Shown: piece after piece, positions 1 to 8,348 of the stretch | How positions within the stretch are numbered: position 1 is the first letter of the stretch | How the letters are laid out: each line of letters starts with the position of its first letter | Origin: Streptomyces sp. HUAS YS2 | GTDB taxonomy: Bacteria; Actinomycetota; Actinomycetes; Streptomycetales; Streptomycetaceae | DNA length: 64,000 bases | NCBI RefSeq assembly: GCF_033343995.1 | Contig: NZ_CP137573.1 | Location: 310,001-374,000 of the forward strand | Reading direction: 5' to 3' | The notes under the pieces: generated by a model | Seen by the model: only the letters and a program-made list of their open reading frames with translations | What the model was told of the DNA's origin: nothing | The model's database searches: none | Program-made: the position numbers and the translations under genes

Positions 1-1
1 C

Positions 2-1042
2 TACAACCAGACGTCGGCGATGCTGACCGTGTGGAAGAAGACCGAGGAACTGGCTTACCTCGCCGAGGTGTCGTCGGTCCCGCTTCAGCAGTGTCTTCGG
101 CACTTGCAGGCGGCGTTCACGAATTTCTTCGGCAAGCGGGCCAAGTATCCGCGGTTCAAGTCGAGGAAGAGGTCGCGCAAGTCGGCGGAGTACACCACCT
201 CCGGTTTCCGCTTCCGCGAGGGTGAGCTGACTCTGGCGAAGATGAGTGAGCCGCTCGACATCGTGTGGTCGCGTCCGCTGCCTGCCGGGGCGCGGCCGTC
301 CACGGTGACCGTGTCGCAGGACAGTGCGGGTCGCTGGTTCGTCTCCCTGCTGTGCGACGACCCGTCCGTGCAGCCGCTCCCCGCCACCGACAAGGCGGTG
401 GGGATCGATGTCGGCCTGAACCACCTGCTGACTCTCTCGACCGGCGAGAAGATCGCCAATCCCCGGCATGAACGCCGCGACCGCGCACGGCTCGCCAGGG
501 CGCAGCAGGCTCTGGCGAAGAAGGCCAAGGGCGACGGAGCCAACCGGGCCAAGGCCCGGCGGAAGGTCGCCAAGATCCACGCCCGTATCACCGACCGCAG
601 GCGTGACACCCTGCACAAGCTGACCACCCGACTCGTGCGTGAGAACCAAACGCTCGTGATCGAGGACCTGACCGTGCGGAACATGGTCAAGAACCACACG
701 CTCGCCCGAGCCGTCTCGGACGCGAGCTGGAGAGAGTTCCGCTCCCTGCTGGAGTACAAAGCCGCCTGGTACGGGCGGGAAGTGATTGCGGTCGACCGAT
801 TCTTCCCCTCCTCCAGGCTGTGCTCCCACTGCGGCACCCTGAGGGAGAGGATGCCGCTCGGCGTCCGTACCTGGACGTGTGACGGCTGCGGGACGGCCCA
901 CGACCGGGACGTGAACGCGGCGAAGAACGTTCTGGCGGCCGGGCTGGCCGTGACAGTCTGTGGAGCGGGTATAAGACCTCAACGGAGAACTCCGGGCGGG
1001 CAGTCGGCGATGAAGCAGAAAACCCCACGGCGCGAGCCGTAG
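2..1042 (+). CDS. tnpB: TnpB/InsQ RNA-guided endonuclease of an IS200/IS605- or IS607-type element (5' end outside the window)
   Basis: The frame is open from base 2, upstream of the first ATG at 20, and the residues before it (YNQTS) fit the family, so the start lies outside the window. Counting from the ATG at 20, the RuvC-like site is complete: GIDVG (Asp130), IEDLT (Glu215) and DRDVNAAKN (Asp297). A four-cysteine zinc finger (Cys268, 271, 287, 290) sits before the last Asp. The N-terminal half has the basic KRAKYPRFKSRK-type region of the family. TnpB proteins cut DNA guided by an omega RNA made from the transposon right end and help retain the element. No tnpA is visible in this window. 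All catalytic residues are present, so the visible part looks intact. Confidence 0.93.
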   Translation, partial: YNQTSAMLTVWKKTEELAYLAEVSSVPLQQCLRHLQAAFTNFFGKRAKYPRFKSRKRSRKSAEYTTSGFRFREGELTLAKMSEPLDIVWSRPLPAGARPSTVTVSQDSAGRWFVSLLCDDPSVQPLPATDKAVGIDVGLNHLLTLSTGEKIANPRHERRDRARLARAQQALAKKAKGDGANRAKARRKVAKIHARITDRRRDTLHKLTTRLVRENQTLVIEDLTVRNMVKNHTLARAVSDASWREFRSLLEYKAAWYGREVIAVDRFFPSSRLCSHCGTLRERMPLGVRTWTCDGCGTAHDRDVNAAKNVLAAGLAVTVCGAGIRPQRRTPGGQSAMKQKTPRREP

Positions 1043-1076
1043 GAATCCCCCTCACTCATGAGAGGGAGGAAGTCAA
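1043..1076 (+). mobile_element. Right end of the tnpB element, with end hairpin
   Basis: Just after the tnpB stop is AGGAATCCCC followed by an imperfect hairpin (CCCTC 1049-1053 pairing with GAGGG 1062-1066) and then GGAGGAAGTCAA ending at about 1076. This resembles the right end I know from many Streptomyces tnpB elements (a GGAATCCCC, hairpin, GGAG-G-GTCAA pattern). In such elements this segment is the scaffold end of the omega RNA, and the bases immediately after it (from about 1077) would be the guide. The exact boundary is inferred from memory of the family. Confidence 0.6.
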
Positions 1077-1771
1077 GCATGGGCGTTCCCGTCGTTCCGG
1101 ATCCCGGTGGAGACCGCCGTCGCGGCGAGCGCCAGCCACGCCAGGTCGGCGGCGATGGCGAGCCGTTCCACGAGTCCGACCAGGGTCGGCGCGGAGCCGA
1201 CGCCGAGGGACGGTCCGTCCATCACGTCGACGAGGCACACCGCGAGGGCAACGGTGGTGACGACGGACGCGGCCGCGAGCGCACGCAGTGCGGTGCGCCC
1301 GGCCGGCCACCGGGCACCCAGAGGCCCGGCCAGCACCAGTGCCGCCAGCGGCAGTGCGACGAACGCGGGCATGGCCGCCGTGCCGTGCACCATCTCCGAC
1401 AAGGTCGGTCGGCTCCAGTGTCCCGGCGGATCCGCCGGGAAGACCGCCGCGACCAGGACGCCGCCCGCCCAGACGGCCAGGGCCGTCCGGCCCGTCCGGC
1501 GGGCGACGCCGCCGCCCGGGAGACGGCCCAGCCGTGCGGCGAGCAGCGCGGAGGCTGCGCCGATGGCGACGAGGGCCAGGGTGACGAGCCAGCCGGCCGA
1601 GCCGTTCACGTACCGGCTGACCGCCTCGCTCACCGGGCTGTACTGCGGGTTGAGCAGATCAGCCGCCGCGATCGCCCCGGCTGCCAGGGCGAGCGCGGCC
1701 ACCGTGCTCCGCCCTGTCATGTCCCGGTGCCGGGCCCCGCTCGGTCGCCGGATCTCCCGCACGCTCTCCAT
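1073..1771 (-). CDS. DUF998-type multi-pass membrane protein
   Basis: The ATG at 1771 is preceded by GAGGAGG at a good distance, so the longer frame upstream is not used. The product is about 232 residues with six or so hydrophobic segments (for example AALALAAGAIAAADLL, LVTLALVAIGAASALLAA, AVWAGGVLVAAVF, AFVALPLAALVLAGPLG). The order NPQYSPVSEAVSRY...FPADPPG...HG matches DUF998 proteins, whose function is unknown. The stop codon (complement of 1073-1075) lies inside the right end of the neighbouring tnpB element, so the last one or two residues are probably set by the insertion. Nothing shows a functional partner. Confidence 0.75.
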   Translation of the reverse strand: MESVREIRRPSGARHRDMTGRSTVAALALAAGAIAAADLLNPQYSPVSEAVSRYVNGSAGWLVTLALVAIGAASALLAARLGRLPGGGVARRTGRTALAVWAGGVLVAAVFPADPPGHWSRPTLSEMVHGTAAMPAFVALPLAALVLAGPLGARWPAGRTALRALAAASVVTTVALAVCLVDVMDGPSLGVGSAPTLVGLVERLAIAADLAWLALAATAVSTGIRNDGNAHA

Positions 1772-1909
1772 GTGTTCCTCCTCGTCGGTGATCGATGAGG
1801 AGGACGCTAGAGAGGCCGCCGCGCCCGGGCGTCGTCCGTGCGCAGTCACCTGCGCGTACCCGCCGGGCGTACCCCGTACACCGGATGGTGTACGCCCGGG
1901 TACCGGCCG

Positions 1910-3646
1910 TCAGCGGGCGAGCCCCCAGCGGCTGCGGCGCTTCGACGCCGCCACCAGTTCGCCGACGGTGGCGAGTTTGACGCGCGGGCGGCCGTCCGCG
2001 GCGCCGCGTGCGGTCTCGGCGCGTTCGATGGCGCCGAGACCGCGGGCGTCGACGAGGTGGGTGGTGCGGCGACGGACCAAACGGTGAAAGGGCTTGGCGC
2101 CGTGCGCGGGTGAGGGTGCGGGGAGGGCGCCGGCGACGGCGTCGGCCAGCAGGGTGCCGACGGTCTCGGCGGCACAGGTGCGGTTGGCGCCGATGCCGCC
2201 GGAGGGGCCGCGCTTGATCCAGCCCACGACGTAGGTGCCCGGCCGGCCGACGACCCGGCCGGCCTCGTGCGGGATGGTGCCGGCAGTCTCGTCGAAGGGC
2301 AGGTCGGCGACGCGTGCGCCGCGGTATCCGATGGCCCGGAGCAGCATGCCGGCCGGGATGTCCCGGGTGCCGGCGGCGTTCTCGGTGCGTACGGTCCGGA
2401 CCCGGTCGTCGCCCAGCACCTCGGCCGGAGCGCTGTGGAAGCGGAGCACGATGCGGCGGCCGTCCTCGGGCGGGAGCGTCCAGTCGACGCTCCGGCGCGG
2501 TACGTCGCCCAGGATCGCGGCCTTGCCCTTGGGCCCGGCCGTCTCGATGGCCTCACCGATCCGGGGGTCGTGGTCGTCGACCACGAGGTCCACCCCGGGC
2601 AGGTGCTTGAGGGCGAGCATCTCCGGCACGGTGTACGCCGCGTCCTCGGGGCCGCGACGCCCGAGCAGCACGACCTCGCGCACCTTGCCGGCGCGCAGCG
2701 CCGCGAGCGCGTGGTCGGCGATGTCGGTACGCGCGAGGGCGTCGGGGTCGGCGAGCAGGATGCGGGCGACGTCGAGGGCGACGTTGCCGTTGCCGACCAC
2801 GACGACCCGCTCGGCGGAGAGGTCGATCGCGTCGGGGGCGACCTCGGGGTGCGCGTTGTACCAGGCCACGAAGGCGGTGGCGGAGAGGCTGCCGGGCAGG
2901 TCCTCGCCGGGGACGGCCAGCCTCCGGTCGGCGGACGCGCCGACGGCGTAGACGACCGCGTCGTGGTGGGCGGCGAGTTCCTCGGTGGTGATGTCCTCGC
3001 CGACGTCCAGGCCGAGGTACATCCGCACCCGCGGGTGGTCGTGGAACCGCGAGAAGGTCTCGCCGACCTTCTTGGTCGCCGGGTGGTCGGGCGCGACGCC
3101 GTAGCGGACCAGGCCGCCGGCGACGGGCAGCCGGTCGACGAGCGTCACCTCGGCGTCGGTGTGCAGGAGCAGGTCCTGCGCCGCGTACATGCCGGCCGGG
3201 CCGGTGCCGACGACAGCGACCCGCAGGGGCGCGAAGTCGGACGGCAGGACGCGGGAGAAGGACGGCTCGCCCCAGACGTGGAAGTTGGGGCCGTGGTCGG
3301 CCGATCGTGCCGCGACGGGCTCGGCTGCGGCCTCGGCTTCCGCGGCGGCTCCGGGTCCGGCTGCCGCGGCGGCTTCGGCTTCTGCGGCGTCGCCGTCCTC
3401 GTAGTACGCCGCGTTGAGGGCGGCGTACTCCTTGCGCGGGCCGGTCAGGGACTCCACCGGGAAGATCGCGTCGACCGGGCAGGCGTCGGCGCAGGCACCG
3501 CAGTCGATGCAGGCCTTGGGGTCGATGTACAGCATGTCCGTGCTGCCGAAGGCCCGCTCCTCCGGCGTGGGGTGGATGCAGTTGACCGGGCAGACGGCGA
3601 CGCAGGTGGCGTCGCTGCAGCAGGTCTGGGTGATGGCGTACGTCAT
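1910..3646 (-). CDS. fprB: Ferredoxin fused to ferredoxin-NADP+ reductase (FprB-like)
   Basis: The 578-residue product starts at the ATG at 3646. The N-terminus is a two-cluster ferredoxin (Cys9, 10, 15, 19, 23, then CIDCGACADACP at 46-56). An Ala/Glu-rich linker (about 84-117) follows. The rest is an adrenodoxin-reductase-type FNR with the FAD motif VVGTGPAG near 143-150, an NADP motif VVGNGNVALD near 290, and the C-terminal GWIKRGPSGGIG motif that contacts the nicotinamide. Mycobacterial FprB has the same fusion and size. The gene begins 14 bp after the diiron oxygenase stop, so the two are co-transcribed. The likely role is to pass electrons from NADPH to that oxygenase. Confidence 0.9.
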   Translation of the reverse strand: MTYAITQTCCSDATCVAVCPVNCIHPTPEERAFGSTDMLYIDPKACIDCGACADACPVDAIFPVESLTGPRKEYAALNAAYYEDGDAAEAEAAAAAGPGAAAEAEAAAEPVAARSADHGPNFHVWGEPSFSRVLPSDFAPLRVAVVGTGPAGMYAAQDLLLHTDAEVTLVDRLPVAGGLVRYGVAPDHPATKKVGETFSRFHDHPRVRMYLGLDVGEDITTEELAAHHDAVVYAVGASADRRLAVPGEDLPGSLSATAFVAWYNAHPEVAPDAIDLSAERVVVVGNGNVALDVARILLADPDALARTDIADHALAALRAGKVREVVLLGRRGPEDAAYTVPEMLALKHLPGVDLVVDDHDPRIGEAIETAGPKGKAAILGDVPRRSVDWTLPPEDGRRIVLRFHSAPAEVLGDDRVRTVRTENAAGTRDIPAGMLLRAIGYRGARVADLPFDETAGTIPHEAGRVVGRPGTYVVGWIKRGPSGGIGANRTCAAETVGTLLADAVAGALPAPSPAHGAKPFHRLVRRRTTHLVDARGLGAIERAETARGAADGRPRVKLATVGELVAASKRRSRWGLAR

Positions 3647-3660
3647 GAGGTCGCTCGCGT

Positions 3661-4596
3661 TCAGATGAGGTGGGCGCGCTTGTAGAACATCAGCGCCGGC
3701 CGGGTCAGCAGGCGGGCGGAGGCGAGGAAGTCCATCAGCCCCGAACAGCTCGACCGCATCATCGACTTGTGGTGCTGGTTGGCCCGCGCCTCGGCGAGGG
3801 CGCGCTCGGTGTCGAGCCCGGCGTTCGCGTAGACCTGCTTGTTCACCATGCTGGTGACGATGAAGTACGAGGCGATGGCGACGACGAACGCCTGGATCTG
3901 CCGGCGCACCCGCCCCGCGCCGGCGAGGCGCCGGCGCGTCTCGTCGCGGGCGAACTTCATGTGCCGCGACTCCTCGACCACGTGGATGTTGTTGATGGTG
4001 CGGACGAAGGGCACCACCCGCTCGTCGCGCATCCAGTCGCGCTGCATGACGTCGAGGACCTCCTCGGCCACGAGGATCGCGGCGTACGCGGCCTCGCCGA
4101 AGGCGATCGTCTTGAACGCGCGGCCGAGTTCGAGCACGTAGCGGGGCGGCTTGTACGCCGGGGCCCCGAGCTTCGCGGCGCCGCGGGCGAACATGATCGA
4201 GTGCCGGCACTCCTCGGCGATCTCGGTGAGCGCCCACTGGAACTTCGCGTCGGTCGGATCCTTCGCGTAGATGTCGCGGAGCACCATCTGCTGCAGGATC
4301 ATCTCGAACCAGATGCCGGTGCTGGCGACCGAGGCGGCCTCCTGCCGGGTCAGCTCCTTGCGCTGCGCGTCGGTCATCTCGTCCCAGTACGCGGTGCCGT
4401 AGAGGGAACACCACTCGGGGCTCGCGCCGTGGAAGTCCTTGTCCAGCGGCGTGTCCCAGTCGACCTCGGTGGCCGGGTCGTAGGCGAGGACGGCGGCCGA
4501 GGCGAGCAGCCGCCGGGCGACCGAGTGCTCGTCCCGGTCCTCGTCCCGCTCTTTGTCCCGGCCCTCGGTGTCCGGTCGGACGATGCTGCTGGCCAT
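3661..4596 (-). CDS. Ferritin-like diiron oxygenase (AurF family)
   Basis: The chosen start is the ATG at 4596 (MASSIVRP), giving 311 residues; longer frames upstream have no coding character. The core shows the paired carboxylate/histidine motifs of diiron oxygenases: EIAEECRH (125-132), VAEEVLD (177-183) and VVEESRHMKFARDE (206-219), with a further Glu near 86. AurF-type enzymes oxidise aryl amines or insert oxygen using a dinuclear iron centre. The substrate cannot be read from sequence. The adjacent ferredoxin-FNR fusion would supply electrons. An HxlR gene lies upstream on the same strand, with a 145-bp gap containing an inverted repeat. Confidence 0.82.
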   Translation of the reverse strand: MASSIVRPDTEGRDKERDEDRDEHSVARRLLASAAVLAYDPATEVDWDTPLDKDFHGASPEWCSLYGTAYWDEMTDAQRKELTRQEAASVASTGIWFEMILQQMVLRDIYAKDPTDAKFQWALTEIAEECRHSIMFARGAAKLGAPAYKPPRYVLELGRAFKTIAFGEAAYAAILVAEEVLDVMQRDWMRDERVVPFVRTINNIHVVEESRHMKFARDETRRRLAGAGRVRRQIQAFVVAIASYFIVTSMVNKQVYANAGLDTERALAEARANQHHKSMMRSSCSGLMDFLASARLLTRPALMFYKRAHLI

Positions 4597-4660
4597 GCTG
4601 CGGCTCCTCGGCTCGACGACGGCCGGGCAGACGGAGTGACGCCCATCACACCGCCGCCCG

Positions 4661-4685
4661 CTTGTTAGACGGACCGTACAACAAG
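4661..4685. promoter_or_regulatory. Inverted repeat upstream of the diiron oxygenase operon
   Basis: CTTGTT (4661-4666) and AACAAG (4680-4685) are exact inverted arms, and the similarity extends inward (TTGTTAGAC against GTACAACAA, with a 5-bp centre). Spacing and size fit a TetR-type operator. It sits 65-90 bp upstream of the diiron oxygenase ATG. The binding protein is not obvious, because the nearest regulator is an HxlR protein. Confidence 0.45.
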
Positions 4686-4741
4686 GGCCCCTCGCGGGCC
4701 TACCCCCGAGTAAGAACGAAACCTGCCGGGCCGTTCGACGC

Positions 4742-5137
4742 CTACCGGGGGCCACCGGCCGCGTCGTAGGCCTCACGGGCCTCCTCCACCCGCCCGAGGT
4801 GGTCGGCGGACCATTCCGCGAGGTGGGCGAAGAGCGGGGCGAGGCTGCGGCCGAGCTCGCTGATCTCGTACTCGACCCGCGGCGGGACCTCGGCGTAGTA
4901 CGTCCGCACGACCAGACCGTCCCGCTCCAGCTGCCGCAGCCGCTGCGTCAGCACCTTCGGCGTGATGCGCCCGATCCGCCGTTCCAGCTCGACGAACCGC
5001 TGCCGGCCATGGGCATTGAGGGTCCACAGGATGGGTGTGGTCCAGCGGCTGAACACGATGTCGACGACCGGCCCGACCGGACAGGCGAGCTCCGGGTCGG
5101 TGTCCACGGCGATCTGCGAACTCCCCTTCTTCATCAC
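4742..5137 (-). CDS. HxlR-family transcriptional regulator
   Basis: The protein is 130-131 residues and starts at GTG 5137 or ATG 5134 (adjacent codons), with AGGGAAG upstream. The fold is a winged helix with the HxlR signature: CPVGPVVDIVFSRWTTPILW, then RFVELERRIGRITPKVLTQRLRQLERDGLVVR, then the VPPRVEYEISELGRSL wing. An N-terminal Cys (Cys19) precedes the winged helix, as in redox or aldehyde-sensing members. It is divergent from an NmrA-type NAD(P)H-binding protein, a common arrangement in which the HxlR protein controls the oxidoreductase. Confidence 0.9.
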   Translation of the reverse strand: MMKKGSSQIAVDTDPELACPVGPVVDIVFSRWTTPILWTLNAHGRQRFVELERRIGRITPKVLTQRLRQLERDGLVVRTYYAEVPPRVEYEISELGRSLAPLFAHLAEWSADHLGRVEEAREAYDAAGGPR

Positions 5138-5167
5138 GCACTTCCCTTTCCGTCAGTCACTTTCCTC

Positions 5168-5182
5168 TAGGTACCTACTATA
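5168..5182. promoter_or_regulatory. HxlR/NmrA divergent promoter region with palindrome
   Basis: TAGGTACCTA (5168-5177) is a perfect 10-bp palindrome. Reading leftward, it directly follows TATAGT (complement of 5182-5177), a good -10 for the HxlR gene. A regulator bound here would block that promoter and could also act on the divergent gene at 5287. Confidence 0.4.
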
Positions 5183-5286
5183 CGAACGCTGTTAGCGTCC
5201 TCACGTGCGCCGCGGGAGGGACTCTCCGGGCGCCTACGACCCCTGCGGGGTCTTGCCAACCATGTTGATCGACAAGGGAGTTCATT

Positions 5287-6132
5287 GTGATTGTCGTGAC
5301 GGGCGGAACCGGTAACGTCGGGCGCTCTCTCGTTCGGATCCTGGCCGCCGCCGGAGAGCGGGTCACCGCCACTTCGCGGGGCATCTCGGCGGCGGACGTG
5401 CCCGAGGGGGTACGGCACGGGGCGGCGGACCTGGCCGACATCGAGAGCCTTCGTCCTCTCCTCGACGGCGCGGACGCGCTGTTCCTCCAGAACGGCGGCC
5501 CCAGCGCGCACCTCTTGAACCCGTGGGACATCACCGGCGCCGCCAAGTCCGCCGGCGTCGGACGAGTCGTCCTGCTCTCCTCGCTGGGCGTCGTGACGCG
5601 GCCTGACTCGGCCTCGCACGGCGACACGGCCCGCGGCTTCGAGGACGCGGTGCGGGAGTCGGGTCTCGACTGGACGATCCTGCGGCCCGGCGGCTTCGCC
5701 TCCAACGCCTTCGCCTGGGTCCCGTCGGTCCGCGAACGGCGCGCGATCGCCGCGCCGTTCGCCGACACCGGCCTGCCGGTCGTCGACCCCGACGACATCG
5801 CGGAGGTCGCCGCCGCCGCCCTGCGCGAGGAGGGGCACGCCGGCCACGTCTACGAGCTGACCGGCCCGGCCCTCAACACGCCCCGCGAGCTGGCCGCCGC
5901 GATCGGCGCGGCCCTCGGTGAACCGGTGCGCTTCGTGGAGCAGACGCGGGCGGAGGCGCACGCGGAGATGGCGCGGTTCATGCCGGAACCGGTCGTGGAG
6001 ACGACCCTCGACATTCTGGGCGAGCCGACCCCCGAGGAGCAGCGGATCAGCCCGGACGTCGAACGCGTCCTGGGTCGCGCGCCGCGCTCCTTCGCGGACT
6101 GGGCCGCGCGGAACGCCGCCGCGTTCCGGTAG
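5287..6132 (+). CDS. NmrA-type NAD(P)H-binding protein (atypical SDR)
   Basis: The protein has 281 residues and starts at GTG 5287, with AAGGGAG a few bases upstream. The N-terminal MIVVTGGTGNVGRSLVRIL is the nucleotide-binding motif of atypical short-chain dehydrogenases. The conserved LLSSLGV and WTILRPGGFASN segments are typical of NmrA/azoreductase-like members. The active-site Tyr-x-x-x-Lys of classical SDRs is absent. It may be a redox sensor or a quinone/azo reductase. Divergent pairing with the HxlR gene suggests induction by an electrophile or oxidant. Confidence 0.85.
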   Translation: MIVVTGGTGNVGRSLVRILAAAGERVTATSRGISAADVPEGVRHGAADLADIESLRPLLDGADALFLQNGGPSAHLLNPWDITGAAKSAGVGRVVLLSSLGVVTRPDSASHGDTARGFEDAVRESGLDWTILRPGGFASNAFAWVPSVRERRAIAAPFADTGLPVVDPDDIAEVAAAALREEGHAGHVYELTGPALNTPRELAAAIGAALGEPVRFVEQTRAEAHAEMARFMPEPVVETTLDILGEPTPEEQRISPDVERVLGRAPRSFADWAARNAAAFR

Positions 6133-6217
6133 AACGCCGCGTTCCGCTAGAGAGGGAGCTCGGGAGGCGGGGCTCGGCGGTGAGCCTCTGTCAGTGGCTG
6201 CTGCCAAGATCGCCGGC

Positions 6218-6901
6218 ATGAACGATCGCACCGCTGAGATCAGCGCCTACTGGGACGCCGCCGCGGCGGCCTTCGACGACGAGCCGGACCACGGACTGCG
6301 GGCCGAGCGGACCCGCGCCGCCTGGGCCGCGCGGCTGAGGTCCTGGGTCGGGGCGGAGACGGCGAGCCCTCGCGTCCCCGCCGACGCCCTGGAGGTCCTC
6401 GACATCGGGTGCGGCACCGGGTCGCTCTCGCTGCTCCTCGCCGAGGCCGGCCACCGGGTCACCGGCGTCGACCTGGCGCCCCGCATGGTGGAACAGGCCC
6501 GCGCGAAGCTCCGGGACGCCGGCCTGCCGGCGCGGTTCCTGGTCGGTGACGCGTCACGGCCGCCGACCGGGGTGGACCGTTTCGACGTCCTGCTGTGCCG
6601 GCACCTCGTGTGGACGCTGCCCGACCCGCACGCAGCGCTGCGGGAATGGGCCGGGATGCTCCGGCCGGGTGGGCGGCTCGTCCTGGTGGAGGGCCGGTGG
6701 CGCGAGGCCGGGCAGACGGGGACGCCGTACGTGGCCGGGGCCGCGTCGCTGCCCTGGAGCGGCGGCGTCACCGCGGAGGAGTTGGCCGCGGCGGTGCGGC
6801 CGTCGGTCGCCTCGCTGCGGATCGAACCGCTCAGCGGCGAGGCCGACCTGTGGGGCGGCCCGGTGGACGACGAGCGCTACGCCCTGGTCGCCGAGGTGTG
6901 A
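6218..6901 (+). CDS. Class I SAM-dependent methyltransferase
   Basis: The chosen start is the ATG at 6218 (MNDRTAEISAYWD), giving 227 residues. Motif I VLDIGCGTGSLS (about 62-73), motif II VTGVDLAPRMVEQAR and post-motif FDVLLCRHLVWTLPDP define a Methyltransf_11-type fold. The N-terminal YWDAAAAAFDDEPDHGL is typical of small-molecule methyltransferases. The substrate is unknown. The gene stands alone, with an 85-bp gap after the NmrA gene and a 250-bp gap before the next convergent gene. Confidence 0.85.
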   Translation: MNDRTAEISAYWDAAAAAFDDEPDHGLRAERTRAAWAARLRSWVGAETASPRVPADALEVLDIGCGTGSLSLLLAEAGHRVTGVDLAPRMVEQARAKLRDAGLPARFLVGDASRPPTGVDRFDVLLCRHLVWTLPDPHAALREWAGMLRPGGRLVLVEGRWREAGQTGTPYVAGAASLPWSGGVTAEELAAAVRPSVASLRIEPLSGEADLWGGPVDDERYALVAEV

Positions 6902-7151
6902 CGGCCGCCCGGGCAAAGGTTCCCCCACCTGCCGCATATGCCGATGACTCGTACCTGCACGAGTCTGTCGCGGCGGCGGGACGGGTGCCATGCTGAGCGC
7001 GGCGCCTGGCAGTCCCCCGAGATGCGAGGAGCCATCGGCCCCGTCCTGCGCCGCGCGCAGGCGGGGCCGCGCCTCCCTCCCGACCTCCCCACGGGAGGGC
7101 GTCGGCGCGTGCCCGGGCACCGACGAGGCTGAATCCGAGGGGCGGAACCCG

Positions 7152-8201
7152 TCAGGCGGGCGCCGAGAGGCCGAGGTCGCCGCCGGCCGGAACGGCGAAG
7201 TACCGGGCGACGTCCGCGTCCGTCACCTCCGCGAGCGTGGCCGGGGACCAGCGCGGGTCGCGGTCCTTGTCGACGACCTGCGCGCGGATGCCCTCCACCA
7301 GGTCGGCGGAGGACAGCGCGGCGCAGGAGAGCCGGTACTCCATGTCGAGGACGGACTCCAGCGAGTCCGCGTACCGGGCCCGCCGGATCGCGGCGAGGGT
7401 GGCCTTCAGCGCGGTGGGCGACTTGGTCTGCAGAGTGGTCGCGGCCTCCTTCGCCTCGGGCGTGCCGACATCGAACAGCCGCTCCACCACGGTCTCCACG
7501 CGGTCGGCCGCGTAGCAGGAGTCGATCCACTCGCGCCGCTCGTCGAGCGTGCCGGCCGGGGCGGTCCGCGCGAACCGGGCCACCGCCTCGTGCGCGGGTA
7601 CGCGGCCGAGTTCGACGGCGAGCCGGGGCAGGTCCTCCGACGGTACGAAGTGGTCCGCGAGCCCGGCCGTCAGCGCGTCCGCGGCGCCGACCGGCGTCCC
7701 GGTGAGAGCGAGGTGGGTGCCGAGCTCGCCGGGGGCACGGCTCAGCAGGTACGTGCCGCCCACGTCGGGCACGAAGCCGATGCCGGTCTCGGGCATGGCC
7801 ACGCGCGAGCGTTCGGTCACGACGCGGACGGACCCGTGGGCCGAGACGCCGACGCCGCCGCCCATCACGATGCCGTCCATGAACGCCACGTACGGCTTGC
7901 CGTAGCGGGCGATGCGCGCGTTGAGCCGGTACTCGTCGCGCCAGAAGGCGGCCGAAGCCGTGCCGCCGGCGCGGGCGTCGTCGTGGATGGCGCGGATGTC
8001 GCCGCCCGCGCACAGCCCGCGCTCCCCCGCCCCTTCGATGACGACGGTCGCGACGGCCGGGTCGGCCTCCCACGCTGTGAGCGCCTCGTCGATGCGCAGC
8101 ACCATCGAGTGGGTCAGCGCGTTGATCGCCCGCGGCCGGTTGAGGGTGATGAATCCCGCGCACCCCTCGGTGCGCAGGAGCACGTGCGGCTCGTCGGGCA
8201 T
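7152..8201 (-). CDS. Enoyl-CoA hydratase/isomerase family protein, probable 3-hydroxyisobutyryl-CoA hydrolase
   Basis: The start is the ATG at 8201 (MPDEPHVLL) with GGAAGGA upstream; the product has 349 residues. The crotonase oxyanion motifs GLCAGGDIRAIH and GIVMGGGVGVSAHG are present, followed by MPETGIGFVPDVGGTYLLSR, which carries the Glu/Asp pair of the HIBYL-CoA hydrolase subfamily. Length and C-terminus (ECH_2-type, with DKDRDPRW) fit that subfamily rather than short enoyl-CoA hydratases. The expected role is hydrolysis of 3-hydroxyisobutyryl-CoA in valine breakdown. No other valine genes are nearby. Confidence 0.85.
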   Translation of the reverse strand: MPDEPHVLLRTEGCAGFITLNRPRAINALTHSMVLRIDEALTAWEADPAVATVVIEGAGERGLCAGGDIRAIHDDARAGGTASAAFWRDEYRLNARIARYGKPYVAFMDGIVMGGGVGVSAHGSVRVVTERSRVAMPETGIGFVPDVGGTYLLSRAPGELGTHLALTGTPVGAADALTAGLADHFVPSEDLPRLAVELGRVPAHEAVARFARTAPAGTLDERREWIDSCYAADRVETVVERLFDVGTPEAKEAATTLQTKSPTALKATLAAIRRARYADSLESVLDMEYRLSCAALSSADLVEGIRAQVVDKDRDPRWSPATLAEVTDADVARYFAVPAGGDLGLSAPA

Positions 8202-8348
8202 GGTCTCGCCGTTCCTTCCGGAAGGATCTTCGGACCGCACCACCGTAGCCGCCGGGCGCCGCCCCCACGAATAGTCAATAATGCGAATAGCCACTTCCGC
8301 GTGTAAGGTCGGCGCGGCAGGAGCGGGTACGAGGAAGGCGGGCGTCAC

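Noticed and set aside
1910..4414. A single 834-residue fusion of diiron oxygenase and reductase frames
   Set aside because: The upstream part of that frame is out of phase with the diiron gene; the ferredoxin domain starts at its own ATG (3646), 14 bp after the separate diiron gene.
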